In this document: piece after piece, positions 1-10,872 of the stretch
Layout: each line of letters opens with the position of its first letter
Numbering within the stretch: position 1 is the first letter of the stretch
Assembly (NCBI GenBank): GCA_949317995.1
Contig: OX439050.1
Coordinates: forward strand, 21,034,061-21,098,060
DNA length: 64,000 bases
Direction: 5' to 3'
Source: Acholoe squamosa
Taxonomy: Eukaryota > Annelida > Polychaeta > Phyllodocida > Polynoidae
The notes under the pieces: model-generated
What the model saw: only the letters and a program-made list of their open reading frames with translations
Told to the model about the DNA's origin: nothing
Databases searched by the model: none
Position numbers and translations under genes: made by a program

Positions 1-45
1 TATAACAGTACACAGTACAGGACAACACACTCGTGTGTTAACAGG

Positions 46-3000
46 CTAGGTTACGGCAGTCTCTAGCAACCTTGGACTGCGTCTAAGAGGTTTTGAGGCC
101 TCTTTTATTGACCTGGTATCCATAAGAGCCTTTTCCAAGGTCTTCTTAGCCTTAGAAGGACATTTCCTCTTATTTTTACCTGCACCTGCCAAGACTTTTT
201 GTATCTTCCCCTGTTTTCCGGATGTTACGACAGGGGGCACCACCCTCTTCGGGTCTACAATCTTCCGTGGCCGCCAGGGTCCTCGCTTTCGGGTCGGTAC
301 CACTTCGAGTTGCTTAACACGACTTTGTTCCATTACTTCCAATAGACCATCGCCATACATTTCAGTGGAGGTATCCCTCCCCCTCCATGGGCAAAGCCTC
401 GCTACATTCGACTTGTAACATTTACCAAGCTGTGATTTAATAATCACCGTGCAATCACTAATAACCTGAGTTATAGTGAAAGGTCCATTCCAATTGCTGG
501 CTAATTTCAGAGGTTGGTGTAGATGCAACACTCTATCCCCTAGATTAAAAAATCTAGCTTTTAGACCTGTGTCATAGCCAACTTTCTGCCAACGTGCAGT
601 TTTCTGCAACTCATCTCTAACCCTCTCATAGGCTTGTTTGATATTATCTCTTAGAGATTCTACAAACATCACCTGGCAAGGGGTTTCCGGATTCATTCTT
701 ATTACGCCAAACACTAAATCTGCTGGCATAATCAAATCCTCTCCAAAAATGAGGAGCTTAGGAGAACAGTTTGTGCTCGAGTGTACAGTGCCATTATAAG
801 CATGTACCACGAATTCACACTGTTCATCCTAATCATCCGTTTGCTCATTTACTAGAGACTTCAATACTTGGATCAGAGTCCTATTGAACCTCTCCACTTG
901 TCCATCACTCTGCGGTCTATAGGGATTAGTTCTTGTCTTGCAAATTGCCAGACAATTACACATCTCTTGCCACAGACTAGACTCAAATTCTCTGCCCTGG
1001 TCACTATGTAACATGAGTGGGACACCTAGGTGCAACACCCACCCTTTTACAAAGGCCATAGCACAAGTAACAGCCTTATGATCCGGTAAAGGAAACACTC
1101 GGGTGTACTTGGTATAATAATCTGACACAACCATCATACACGTGTTGCCACTAGGAGTGGGAGGAATCCCACTAATAATGTCAACAGCTACTCTAGCAAA
1201 CCTTACCCCAAACAGTTTGCCTAACCCGGGTCCTGGTTTGTTCTTACAGCATTTGGGACAGGTCTCTACCCATCGGGTGAGATCTGTACTCATGCCAGGC
1301 CAATAGTATCATCTGGATAGACATTCTAGAGACCGTTTCTTTCCAAAGTGTCCACTAGTTCTATGCCCATGACAGAAATACATAATATCTCGTCGCATAG
1401 CACTAGGTATGACAACTTGCAAGGTTTTCTTCCTATTAGAATAGTTCTTCCATCGAAATAGAATACCATCCCGGACTTCCAGCTCGGCCCATTGAGCTAG
1501 GAATCGTCTCATCTCCCTGTTCTCCAATGACACTTCGGGTCTTGGAGGACAGATACCCTGATTAAGAAACTTAATCAAACGTGATGTGACTGCATCAGAC
1601 TCCTGGAACAGTTGGATGGTCTCCAAGGACCAATTCAAAACATGTTCCGGTTGGGTTTCGTAAGGTACTCGAACCCCTGCCAACACAGCATTGTGTGCTC
1701 CACAATCAGTGCACTCAGCGTTTGCACATTTCCTCCCTGGGATTCTAGACAAAGCATCTGCATTCAAATGTTTTGCCCCGGCTCGGTGTTCAATCTGGCT
1801 GTGATTTAGACCGAATTCGGATAGGTGTGCCAACCAGCGACCTATCATCCCCTCTGCATCCTTGAAGTTCAATAACCATCTGAGAGAAGAATGATCAGTC
1901 CGTAGAGTGAAATTACTTCCCCACAAAAAGTGCTTGAACTTCTTCGTATAGACCACCACAGCCAGCAACTCACGTTTAGTGGTACAATAGTTTCTTTGAG
2001 ATTTACTCAATGTGTTGCTAGCGAAGGCTATAGGAACTTCAACCCCATCCTGGACCTGAGAAAGGGCGGCTCCTATGCTTTCGTTACTAGCATCAGTATC
2101 TAGAATGAAATGATCATTCTCCCTAGGGTACTTCAACACAGGTGTACTTGCAAACAAATCCTTTATTTTCATAAAGGCCTCGTCTTGCTGGGAGCCCCAA
2201 GGAAATTGTTCCTTTCTCACTCCAGGTGTCCAGTGGGACAAACTCTGGATAGGAAAGGCGACCCTTGAATATCCTGGGATAAAGTCCCGGTAGTAGGAAC
2301 AGAATCCAAGGAAGGATCTATCTTCTTTCGCATTCGTGGGTGCCTGCCAATTTGACACAGCATCCAGTTTCTCGGGATCGGCTTTAATCCCTTCATTCGA
2401 GATTATCCGTCCCAAGTAATTAATTGATCTTTTAAAAAGATCGCATTTCCTGGGTTTCAGCTTCAATCCATTAGCTATGATCCTTTCCAGAACCTTACCT
2501 AAATTTTCCAAGCATTCCTCGTATGTCTTCCCAAAGACTATCACATCATCTAGATAGACAAGACATTTCTTCCATAATAGGTCACTTAATAAAGTTTCCA
2601 TCATGGCTTCAAATGTTGCCGGTGCATTGCACAATCCAAACGGCATCACATTATATTGGAATAACCCAATATGACTGGAAAAGGCCGTCTTCTCCATGTC
2701 TTTCGGATGCATACCCACTTGCCAGTACCCGGATTGTAAGTCTAGAGAGCAATACCATTGCTTACCTCCAAGGGAGTCTATAGTCTCATCGATCCGTTGT
2801 AAGGAATATGAATTCTTCTTGGTCATACCATTCAATTTCCGTTAATCTATGCAAAAACAGATGGTACCATCTTTCTTAGTCACCATGCACACAGGGCTAG
2901 ACCAAGGACTGGTTGATGGAATTATTACATCCTGTCCAAGCATTTTAGCTATCTCCTCCTCAGCTATCCTCTTTTTGGCTAGTGGGAGTCTTCTATAAGG

Positions 3001-4203
3001 AATCTTAAAAGGTTCATTCTCACCAGTGTCAATCGTATGCAGTACCTTATCGGTACGCCCCAATTGTTCACTCGGTGCTGCAAAAGCTTTACGGTACTTA
3101 TATAACAAGTCAGTTAGAGCTTCACGTTGTTCATCATTTTCGACATGGCTTTCGGCTACTACAGTATCTAGTTCCGGGTTCCTTTCGGATGAGGAAGGGA
3201 CTCCGGGTGCCGAAACATGTTCACAGCCTTCTACCAGTTCAGAGAGGATAATCGACCTGAGGATCGTATCCTTCTGTACGTAGACAGTCTTATTACTGGT
3301 ATTGGATATAGGAACCACTGTCCAGGCAGCGTTAGCTACTAGAACGTTGGCGGATTCCAATCCGATACTTGACAACATTGCCATATCTGGCTCTACAACT
3401 CCAGTTTTTCATAAAAACTTTCTGTCCGCTCGACATAAGACATCACAGGCTGTTCCTGGTGGTATCTTAACAGTCTGGGCTACACTGGCTACACTGCTCA
3501 CTTGCCTAAGTACGCATTGTACTTTGAAATGATGCGGGTCTCTCACTTCCAATATTCCCCTCTGGGAATCTAACCTTGCTCCATATAATGCAGCAAAATC
3601 CAGACCAAGTATACCATCATCCGCAATGTTCGCCACAGTAGGAGTAAGGATGAAGTCCTTATCCTCCTGTAGACTGAACCTCATACATGTTCTACCGAAC
3701 GTTTGTATCATGCTACCGTCCGCCGTACGAGCATTTCCTTCCGTTTCATGATTCGTAGGCAAAAGATCGTAGAATCTCTTAGCAATACAGGAGTGGCTAG
3801 CACCCGTATCAACAAGAAACTCAGCAGACCTACCACTCACAGATACAACTGCATACCACCTCCTACCTTTCAAGTAGGTAGGACTACTTGCGTACTTGGC
3901 AAGTTCCGTCTTAGCGCCGAGGTCAAATCCACATCCCTTCAAAAATTCGAGACAAGGATGACCCGGGGGAAGCTGGGCACACCCCACCCTGGCCAACTCA
4001 TTGGCCACTTCCTCTTGACTGATATCGGGTTTCCCCTCTGTGTTCTTCTGCCGGTTCTTGACACCTGGTGTACTATCAGTCTCCCCAGCCTCATGAGTAA
4101 GGAACTGATCAGGTCCCTTAGCTTCACTGCTGGGCGAAATCGCTAGAGGATTCTCACCAGCACTGCAAGCGGCGATAGGCTGGCAGTCATGGCAATCACT
4201 CAT
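46..4203 (-). pseudogene. pol: Ty3/gypsy pol polyprotein with four in-frame stops
   Basis: One reading frame holds the whole pol. In order: aspartic protease with DTGAS (about 3800), reverse transcriptase with YLDD (about 2550), RNase H with TDAS (about 2090), and integrase with an HHCC zinc-binding start (about 1370-1250), the D-D-E core including SDQGREFE (about 1000) and ERFN (about 890). A C-terminal GPF module and a basic tail follow. Four nonsense codons interrupt it without any frameshift: near 3408 (Gly codon to TGA), 2839 (Tyr to TAA), 1306 (Arg to TGA) and 826 (Trp to TAG). Each was recognised by comparison with the other copy in the window. The frame is -1 relative to gag. The domain order RT-RH-INT is that of Metaviridae. 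This copy cannot make a full Pol. Confidence 0.93.
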
Positions 4204-4258
4204 TTGGGGGGTAATCCGGTTGCCTTCATGGACACCCCAACTCAGTTTTCCTTCTTTG
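4204..4258 (-). other. gag-pol junction, -1 frame relation
   Basis: Gag ends at a TGA at 4242-4244. The pol frame is open from just after a TAA near 4257 and continues through the gag stop into the protease, so gag and pol overlap by only about 15 nt in the -1 relation. The overlap is A-rich (GGAAAAC just before the stop). This geometry suits -1 ribosomal frameshifting, but the heptamer is not a canonical XXXYYYZ site, so the mechanism is inferred only. Confidence 0.4.
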
Positions 4259-6878
4259 CTGAGTCCTCCTTACTCGGATTGTTCCGGTAACGAGCATTTC
4301 TATAAACTGGCTTATCTGCCTCACACCGAAAGCACGTCACTACACTCCTATCAGGCTTAGGCCTTCTAAGAGTTTCAGTGATCTTTTTTACCAAATTGTT
4401 AACCAGGTCCTCTGATAAAGAAGGGCCGGTGGTGGGTTTGGTATCGGGTTGAGTCACAGGAGGTTTGGTGGTAGTCACTTTCTCCTTGACGTAACCCGGC
4501 TTCTTTCCCCAGTTCCGGTTGTACCGGGGGTTCCCTTGGCCAACGGCCCCAACGTTTTCATCTTCGTCAGGTTCCCCTGATTCGGATGAATCGGTTTCTG
4601 GTATCCCATCCGGGATTATCATTGCTGACATCCGCTGAGGTACCTTCCCAGCAAAGATCCGGGCCTTACTATCATAATGATCTAAGGACTGGAACAAATC
4701 TGTCAAAGAGGCATCATTCTTCCAAGCTTCACAGGCCACTGTCCTTTGTTCCTGATTCCGCAATCCCTCGATGAATTGTTTAAACATTTCATCTAGGAAG
4801 CATTCATCATCTAATCTCCATTGAGGTCTGGCTTTATGCAACAGTCGTTGACATTCTAAGCCGAACACTTTGGCAGATTCCTTAGGTTTCTGTGTTCTTT
4901 TAGTGAACGTCAGCCAAGGATCTTCCCCAACTATATTCCCATATAAATATGAAGCAATCTCAATGAGTTCATCATATTTCATATGGGCTGAGAGTCCTAC
5001 AATTTGGGAATCTCTCCATTGTTCCACGGCTCCTTTACCGTCGCCTTCCTTTAACCAGCATACTAGATAAGGTAGAGCTTCCGCTTTGCCCCATCCATTG
5101 CAGTTAAAGACATCTGCGCAGCCTTGATACTCTTCCTTCCAAGGGTTCTTGGCATTAAAGGGAGTAGGTATCTTAGCTACTCTACGAGCCGGATTCGTGG
5201 ATCCAGTAAGGGTCAACCCCCTGCTCCATTCCATGATTTCCGTATCGTCCAGACCTTGATTGTAACAATCAACACCTAAGATAGCAATCGCTGCATTTGA
5301 ATCATGCAGTGCTTGTAACCCTGGAGAAAGAGATACTCGGCGACTGAGTCTCTTTTTCCTTGGAGGATTCGTACCATAAGTACCTCCAAAGCCACCGGGT
5401 GGTGGTCCTCCTCCACCCTCTGATCCTCCTGCTCCGTATGGAGGCACCTGTGAGAAGGTGTATCCGCCGGCTTGAGGAGTTGTCCCTGGTTTATTGGTGG
5501 GTTGTGCATTCCCACCAAAACTAAAGAAACCACTATTGTTATTACTGTTTCCTCCTGTTCCATACGACTGGTTTCCATTATTGGAACCAGTTCTACCGGC
5601 AGAGGGTCTGCTTCTGGAACTATCTCCTGGAGGTCCGGATCCTTGATCGCATCCGGATTGCCCTCCAGCTGTACTAGAATCCCCGCATGTTCGTCCGGTT
5701 GTTCCTCCGGATGTATTCCGGGCATTACCATTAGACAGATTCGCTCCTGATTGGGATTGATTCCATCCATACTGGGCATACGGGCCATTTGGTCCCCCTA
5801 AAGGTGACTGTGGTGGCCATCCGCCGTCAAAGGTGGAGGTTCTTACTGAGTGGCTTTGTTTAATTCCACTCGTAGAGTTACCCCCAGCGTTTCCCGTACC
5901 TAAACCAAGAGGTTTCGAGGTATTATCAGTGAATCTAACCTGATGACTCTTTACTCCTTCGCAACGAGGTACAGTAGTCTCTGTTCCCTCGTCATCGCCC
6001 CTCAAAGAGTGCATCCGGTTACTTGTCGTGTTTAGGACAATTCCTGAAACAGTGAAGTCTGGTTCAAGAGCGCCTACCGCACGACCAGTATCCTCTAGAT
6101 ACTTCGACATCTGGATAGCTTTAGCTTCCAGTTCGGAATAATCATCCAGCATTTTTGTCTGCTTGGTAGTCAAGTCTGCGGATTCACGTATCCATGGACC
6201 TCTGAGTTTTTCATGCTCCTCGGTTTGTTTATGATACATATTTCGTGCATCTTTGAAGGCTGATTCTATTTTCTTCAGCTCTTCTTGATACTTGCCATAG
6301 GCCCATTGAGTTGAATTTAACTCTTGTTTAGTTCTATTCAACTCATCCAGATCCGCCGTGTATAGTGCATCACGATACTGTTCGTGCTGGAGTTGGAAAT
6401 CTTGTTTTTCCTTCTCCATTTGATCCAATAACAATTGTTGTTGGCGTCTACAACTCTGATCGTAATCAAGACGTTCTGATATCAACTGTTTGTTTTCAGC
6501 CAGTATCTTGTCTCGAGTTCCGGTCAACGTAACAAGATCCTTTTGGATCTTTTCGTATTCAGCTCTCATTTCTTCAAGCTCGTCCATTTTGTTCTTTTCG
6601 AATCCACATTTTTGGTGTTTAATTCGAGAACTATATGGAGTTTCAAACATATCTGCACTAGGCTTTGGTACCTCAAATGGTAGTTGACCAAATTGAGCGG
6701 TACTTTTGTGCATAGGTGCAGGTTTCGAACTACCTCCTGGCATGAATAAGGAATTTCCAAATTCTTCCAGTTCATCGTGTAAGTTCTTTCTTACATCCGC
6801 TAACCCATCCGGGTAGTGTTCCTGTGGATCTCTCCACTCTGTACCTTGGGATGGTGACTTAATTTCACCATCTTCCAT
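4242..6878 (-). CDS. gag: Ty3/gypsy Gag, 878 aa, intact frame
   Basis: Structural protein of the retrotransposon particle. Visible parts are a charged N terminus, a long predicted coiled coil (about residues 95-270, many Glu, Lys and Gln heptads), and a Gly/Ser/Asn/Gln-rich low-complexity stretch (about 325-510). A Ty3-type capsid region follows (about 575-760, with the WLKEGDG and LECQRLLHKARP segments), then a C-terminal nucleic-acid-binding end. The zinc knuckle is degenerate: CFRC is present, but the His and last Cys of CCHC are missing. The first ATG of this copy is at 6878. The plus-strand copy starts 18 codons earlier, but here that leader is replaced and preceded by a TGA. At nearly 880 aa it is long for this group. 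The frame is uninterrupted, unlike pol. Confidence 0.85.
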   Translation of the reverse strand: MEDGEIKSPSQGTEWRDPQEHYPDGLADVRKNLHDELEEFGNSLFMPGGSSKPAPMHKSTAQFGQLPFEVPKPSADMFETPYSSRIKHQKCGFEKNKMDELEEMRAEYEKIQKDLVTLTGTRDKILAENKQLISERLDYDQSCRRQQQLLLDQMEKEKQDFQLQHEQYRDALYTADLDELNRTKQELNSTQWAYGKYQEELKKIESAFKDARNMYHKQTEEHEKLRGPWIRESADLTTKQTKMLDDYSELEAKAIQMSKYLEDTGRAVGALEPDFTVSGIVLNTTSNRMHSLRGDDEGTETTVPRCEGVKSHQVRFTDNTSKPLGLGTGNAGGNSTSGIKQSHSVRTSTFDGGWPPQSPLGGPNGPYAQYGWNQSQSGANLSNGNARNTSGGTTGRTCGDSSTAGGQSGCDQGSGPPGDSSRSRPSAGRTGSNNGNQSYGTGGNSNNNSGFFSFGGNAQPTNKPGTTPQAGGYTFSQVPPYGAGGSEGGGGPPPGGFGGTYGTNPPRKKRLSRRVSLSPGLQALHDSNAAIAILGVDCYNQGLDDTEIMEWSRGLTLTGSTNPARRVAKIPTPFNAKNPWKEEYQGCADVFNCNGWGKAEALPYLVCWLKEGDGKGAVEQWRDSQIVGLSAHMKYDELIEIASYLYGNIVGEDPWLTFTKRTQKPKESAKVFGLECQRLLHKARPQWRLDDECFLDEMFKQFIEGLRNQEQRTVACEAWKNDASLTDLFQSLDHYDSKARIFAGKVPQRMSAMIIPDGIPETDSSESGEPDEDENVGAVGQGNPRYNRNWGKKPGYVKEKVTTTKPPVTQPDTKPTTGPSLSEDLVNNLVKKITETLRRPKPDRSVVTCFRCEADKPVYRNARYRNNPSKEDSAKKEN

Positions 6879-6925
6879 CGGGGAATTTAGCTCATGATTT
6901 GGGCCATTTCCCCTAACTGGGCCTC

Positions 6926-7255
6926 AAGCTCACAGTGATTCCCAAATCTGATGTAGAATTAGGTTTGAATGACTATCGTCAGTTGGTTGTTGTCACCAGA
7001 TGGTAGTACTGGTCGCCGATGTCTTGCAATCTACTAATGTAAGGTATTGTTCACCTACATAATTTTCCTCTTTCTCTATGAAATTCCAAAAGAAACAAGC
7101 AAAATCTACCACCATATACGTTTAATGCTCTCATATCGGATTTAATTAATAAATGTAAGAGGCACCAGTTTATTTTGATCCGTCCGTTAAGCTTATATGC
7201 CTATGACCCATCAGGCAGTACTTAACAAAAACTGCTATGAGGTAGGTTAATAGGT
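6926..7255. other. Unassigned flank of the retroelement
   Basis: AT-rich sequence between the truncated gypsy copy and the MITE at 7256. No LTR, open frame or repeat was recognised here. Confidence 0.5.
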
Positions 7256-7825
7256 GAGGCTCCACTACGCGATTTTTGCAGAGAATCGGAGCTATTCTCA
7301 CAAAATGGGACACAAACACAGGCTAAAGAGTAGTGTTTGTTATCATTCCAAGGTAGAAATTGTATGTTAAAAGAGCCATTTGTTTATGTACGGATGTTAT
7401 TGTGTGCAATCTCAGGCATGCTTGTGTTGTCAAAAAGATGTTTTTGTTTACTAAATCAAGCTGACCTAATGTAAATATTGCAGACCTTCACACTGATGAC
7501 TCTATGCAACTCAATATCAGACAGGTTTGATTTTTACAGTACAAGACCCTGCGATCTGTGTGTCTGCTGTGTTGTTATTTATATTTTGCTGTGTTGTTGT
7601 TTATATATTGAACTCCCACCCAATCACAGAGTCTATGCAGGCACAGGTTAGTTTGTAAATATAGCACACAAGGAGAGATATCACCCATGAAACGACCACT
7701 GAAATCTCATGTTTATAATTTCGAATCTCATGTTTACAATATAGGGATGTCAACACCCTATACCTTAGGCACTATAGGGATAACATTATGTGAGAATGTA
7801 GCGAAGAATCGCGTAGTGGAGCCTC
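7256..7825. mobile_element. Non-autonomous inverted-repeat element (MITE-like), about 570 bp
   Basis: The left end reads GAGGCTCCACTACGCGATT and the right end is its reverse complement (AATCGCGTAGTGGAGCCTC). Similarity between the two ends extends further inside around TTCTCACA. The interior is AT-rich with no coding potential. I see no certain target duplication and cannot assign a superfamily. Confidence 0.75.
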
Positions 7826-8711
7826 CACTATAATGTGCACAGGGAACCCCCTCACTTGAATCCAGTCCCATTAGGACCAGCGTATGGGCATTTTGAACCA
7901 GTTCAAGTGGAATATTAAATGCCCTAAATATTCCCTTTTATATGAGCTTAATGATCCTTGAAGGTGTCATTCACATTTTCGGATTTCTTTCCGTATATGA
8001 AAACAAGAGACATTGCAGTACAAAATACCCGTAATATACACAATATCATGTTTATTGACAGTTATGTACATACATGGAATGTAATCGACCCTTACATATA
8101 TGTACATGGAATGTAATCGACCCTATCTCTACTGCCAACCTTTTCTTTTGGTAGCACTTTGCTAAATAGATTATTATGAAAAATGAGATACATTCCCTTC
8201 TGCCCCCTCCAATATTTCAACATCCTCATTACTTAATTAGAGGAGCCTGAGAGCTATCATAAATTATGTTGGTTATAACCCACAAGCAGCCAATAACCAC
8301 CCAGCTATATAGTAGCATTCAGTGTCTAATAGAGGTACCATTGTATCAAAAATAAATTATATAGGAGGGTAGTGCCCTTTTATGTAAATTCTGGTTCCCT
8401 TAGAATATATCAGTCCGGTTATAAGAACCAGCTTCAAAGTTGCTTGTACACTCTCAGCCCCAATTGTAAATGGGCTTTAAAGACTACTGTAGTGGGTATA
8501 ATAGAACCCACTGTTGGGTCATTGGATTTGAACTGACAGTAACTACCACTGTTTTCCAAAAATAGAAACAATCTACTGTTAAAAGCTTGCTGCAGTCTGA
8601 CAGTACACATACTGTTACCATGAAACCCACAGGCCTACCTTACCCTTGTGCTTTGTTGTGACTTAATTGAAATCTGTTAACCCATCATAAAATGCTCATC
8701 CAAAATAAATA
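7826..8711. other. 3' flank of the first glycosyltransferase gene
   Basis: Noncoding and AT-rich. It contains a short direct duplication at about 8066-8121 (TACATGGAATGTAATCGACC occurs twice, about 33 bp apart). A minus-strand AATAAA lies near 8057, about 650 nt past the gene's stop codon; it could be the poly(A) signal, but this is uncertain. Confidence 0.4.
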
Positions 8712-10288
8712 CTAAGTTTTTGATGATAAGACAATTCCTTTTTTAAGTTTCATTTCAAACTCAAGACTGTCTTTGGCTGTGGTGAATCCTGAGAAGGCAC
8801 CATAGAGATCGGAAAATATGAGGATTTTACTTTTCTTTGAATACTCTTCAAATAGATCTTTGACCTCATCAGAATTGGGCCCTTCAATATTGTTTGCATT
8901 TATAAGCTTATTTATAGTTATCTTAGAAGGTATCTTAACACCTCCAGCTCGCAGCATACCTTTATGTAAGGGGCTGGATACCTGGAGAACCTCTGATACA
9001 CTCTTTTTGGTACTCAGTGGTACGAGTGGGTGTCCGCGGAATGAGTGCTCACGGTACCATGTCCCGAATACCTCATCAAAGCGAGTTAAATTGAGGAAGT
9101 GACTCAGCAAGCAATTATTCTGCTTGCACTTTCCTCGTATGCATTTTAGGCAGAGAAATTTTGGTAGAATGATAGTCCTGTTTAGGATTTGTGCATATGC
9201 GAGTGCATTTTTAAGTGCATGGATTTCATATTCAATTGTCCTCTTACCCATGTCGTAGTTATTCTCATAGGTGATGTATAAAGCATCAGGGTCTGAATAG
9301 TAGCCATGCATGTCGGAAAACCATTGCTGCTTCTCCTTCAGCCAAAGTGCCCTATCTGCTGGTGATGAGAAGGTAAGGTGGCGCATGATACAACATTCTG
9401 GTTCAACAGGCAGTTTGGTACATTTTGGCAACTTTGCTAATTTGAAAGGAGACTTCTTCTTCTGAACCATATTTAGAACTGATTTGAATACAGCAGCAAA
9501 GGACTTATTCACATTTTTCTCTGCATCTTGTATGGCAGCTTTGTGAAAGCGTAAAGTGCCTGGAGTGTTAAGGTTGATGAAGAAGCTATGTGCCTTTGGA
9601 GTGTTTCCATTAGGGATGACCATATCAATGCCACCCTCTGGCAAATCTGGAAGGGGCTTTGTCAAGCTAGTATCAAAATCAATGTATACCGGAATATAAT
9701 TCATTTCTAGAACTTTAGCAATTGTTTTGAACACTGGCGCACTTGACCCTGGGGACGATTCATCAATGTAACATGGAATACCATGCTGCTCTGTTGCTTC
9801 ACACAGCATGACATCTCGACAGACAAACAGCAAATTCTTTTTGTCTGTAAATCGCTTTATGGACTGTAGAGTGTTCTTTGCCAGATCCACATGATCCACA
9901 TCGGGTATAACAAGAACAAAGACCTGCTTTCCATCTACAATTTCTGTCAAGGCCTTCTTCAAATCCTGATAATGGCACCAGCTTGCATTTGGTTTCACGA
10001 CTGGAACTGGAACTTCCAATTCTTCCTTTTCTAAAAGTGGGACAACTGGAGCAGCCATCTCAGCCTCTGGGATCCCTTGTCCTTCATCCCCGATATTTCT
10101 AATGTTATTTTCATTTATTATTTCCTGTAAGAGTATGTCCGAGGGTAGTTCTAGCAATGGCAGGTCTCCCTGGATGTCACGGATAGAAATGTAGGCAGTG
10201 AGGGAGTCAACGACATGAAGGTGGAGGAGGAGGAGACAGCCAGCCACCAATAGTCCTCCTATCGCCAGCAGTGACCGCCACTTCTGTA
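8712..10288 (-). CDS. GT77-like glycosyltransferase, terminal coding exon (paralogue A)
   Basis: Type II membrane glycosyltransferase, probably Golgi. The exon opens after a polypyrimidine tract and AG at 10290-10289 (phase 1) and encodes a short basic tail (QKWRS), then a hydrophobic anchor of about 22 residues and a stem. Numbering from the codon at 10250: a GT-A-like domain spans about 85-240 with strands VFVLVIP and NLLFVCRD and a DFD motif at 191-193, the expected metal/nucleotide-sugar site. The layout (VLEMNY..YIDFD...PLPDLP..IDMVI) matches the GT77 nucleotide-diphospho-sugar transferase pattern. The second domain, about 315-500, has ALAYAQILNRTIILP (349-363) and REHSF (400-404). It resembles the C-terminal part of plant XEG113-type arabinosyltransferases. 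Donor and acceptor are unknown. The start codon must lie in an upstream exon that I could not locate. The stop is TAG at 8712. Its paralogue is at 35260. Confidence 0.75.
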
Positions 10289-10740
10289 CTGCAAAAAAAA
10301 ATATTCACATAAACATTATATTATTTATGCAGAATTCTCTTAATCAAAGCCATTCAAACAGGGGCTGGTGAAATTAAACAGAAAATGCATAGATCTGTTG
10401 TTGTTCGGACATACTATCTAAATTGTATATAATATACTCTCAGTCCCCTGCCAGAATTCATCATAGGGTTATTTCAAAATGAAATTTGCAAAACAAAAAG
10501 CATGAAAAACAGCAATGATGATATGTACAAGGTATAAGATATACATGTAATTCTTCATATATAGGGAATCCAGCACAATAAGATTTAATAAGGGGTTGAG
10601 AAAATAACAATTCCTACATCGTAATCTGTCCATGGGTAAAGCAGCCTGTGGTGCGATCACATCTCTCATCTCTCCCTTTTCGTGCAGCCTCTTCCACTTT
10701 AAACGAGCTAAAATGTTTAAAACAAAATCTATATTTATCA
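10289..10740 (-). other. Intron sequence 5' of paralogue A
   Basis: The minus-strand acceptor (T-run, GCAG) ends at 10289. Further upstream is AT-rich with no supported coding exon. The first exon of the gene lies somewhere beyond and was not identified. Confidence 0.5.
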
Positions 10741-10747
10741 GATATCA

Positions 10748-10872
10748 TTGGAGAGAGAGAAAGGGTGAGAGAGAGTGGGGGCGAGAGACAGACAGACAGA
10801 CAGAAGTAGAGAGGAACACAGCGACTGAGAAGGAGAAATAGAGGGAGCAATAGAGACAGAAGAGAAAAGAGA
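10748..10872. repeat. GA-rich simple repeat
   Basis: Purine-rich stretch of GAGA and GACA repeats, including ACAGACAGACAGACAG. Open frames across it on both strands are low-complexity artefacts. Confidence 0.9.

Larger units (their letters stand above)
1..6925 (-). mobile_element. Ty3/gypsy LTR retrotransposon copy, cut by the window edge, 5' truncated
   Basis: Reads leftward: gag (6878-4242), then protease, reverse transcriptase, RNase H and integrase (about 4203-46). It is the same family as the plus-strand element at 47165-57760, with long stretches nearly identical at DNA level. Homology at its 5' side stops near 6925, inside the leader just upstream of gag. No LTR or primer-binding site follows, so this copy is 5' truncated. 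At the left edge (positions 1-45) it still matches sequence just after pol of the other copy, so its 3' part lies outside the window. Confidence 0.93.

Noticed and set aside
5276..5788. 170-codon frame on the minus strand and 92-codon frame on the plus strand
   Set aside because: Alternative frames of the low-complexity part of gag.
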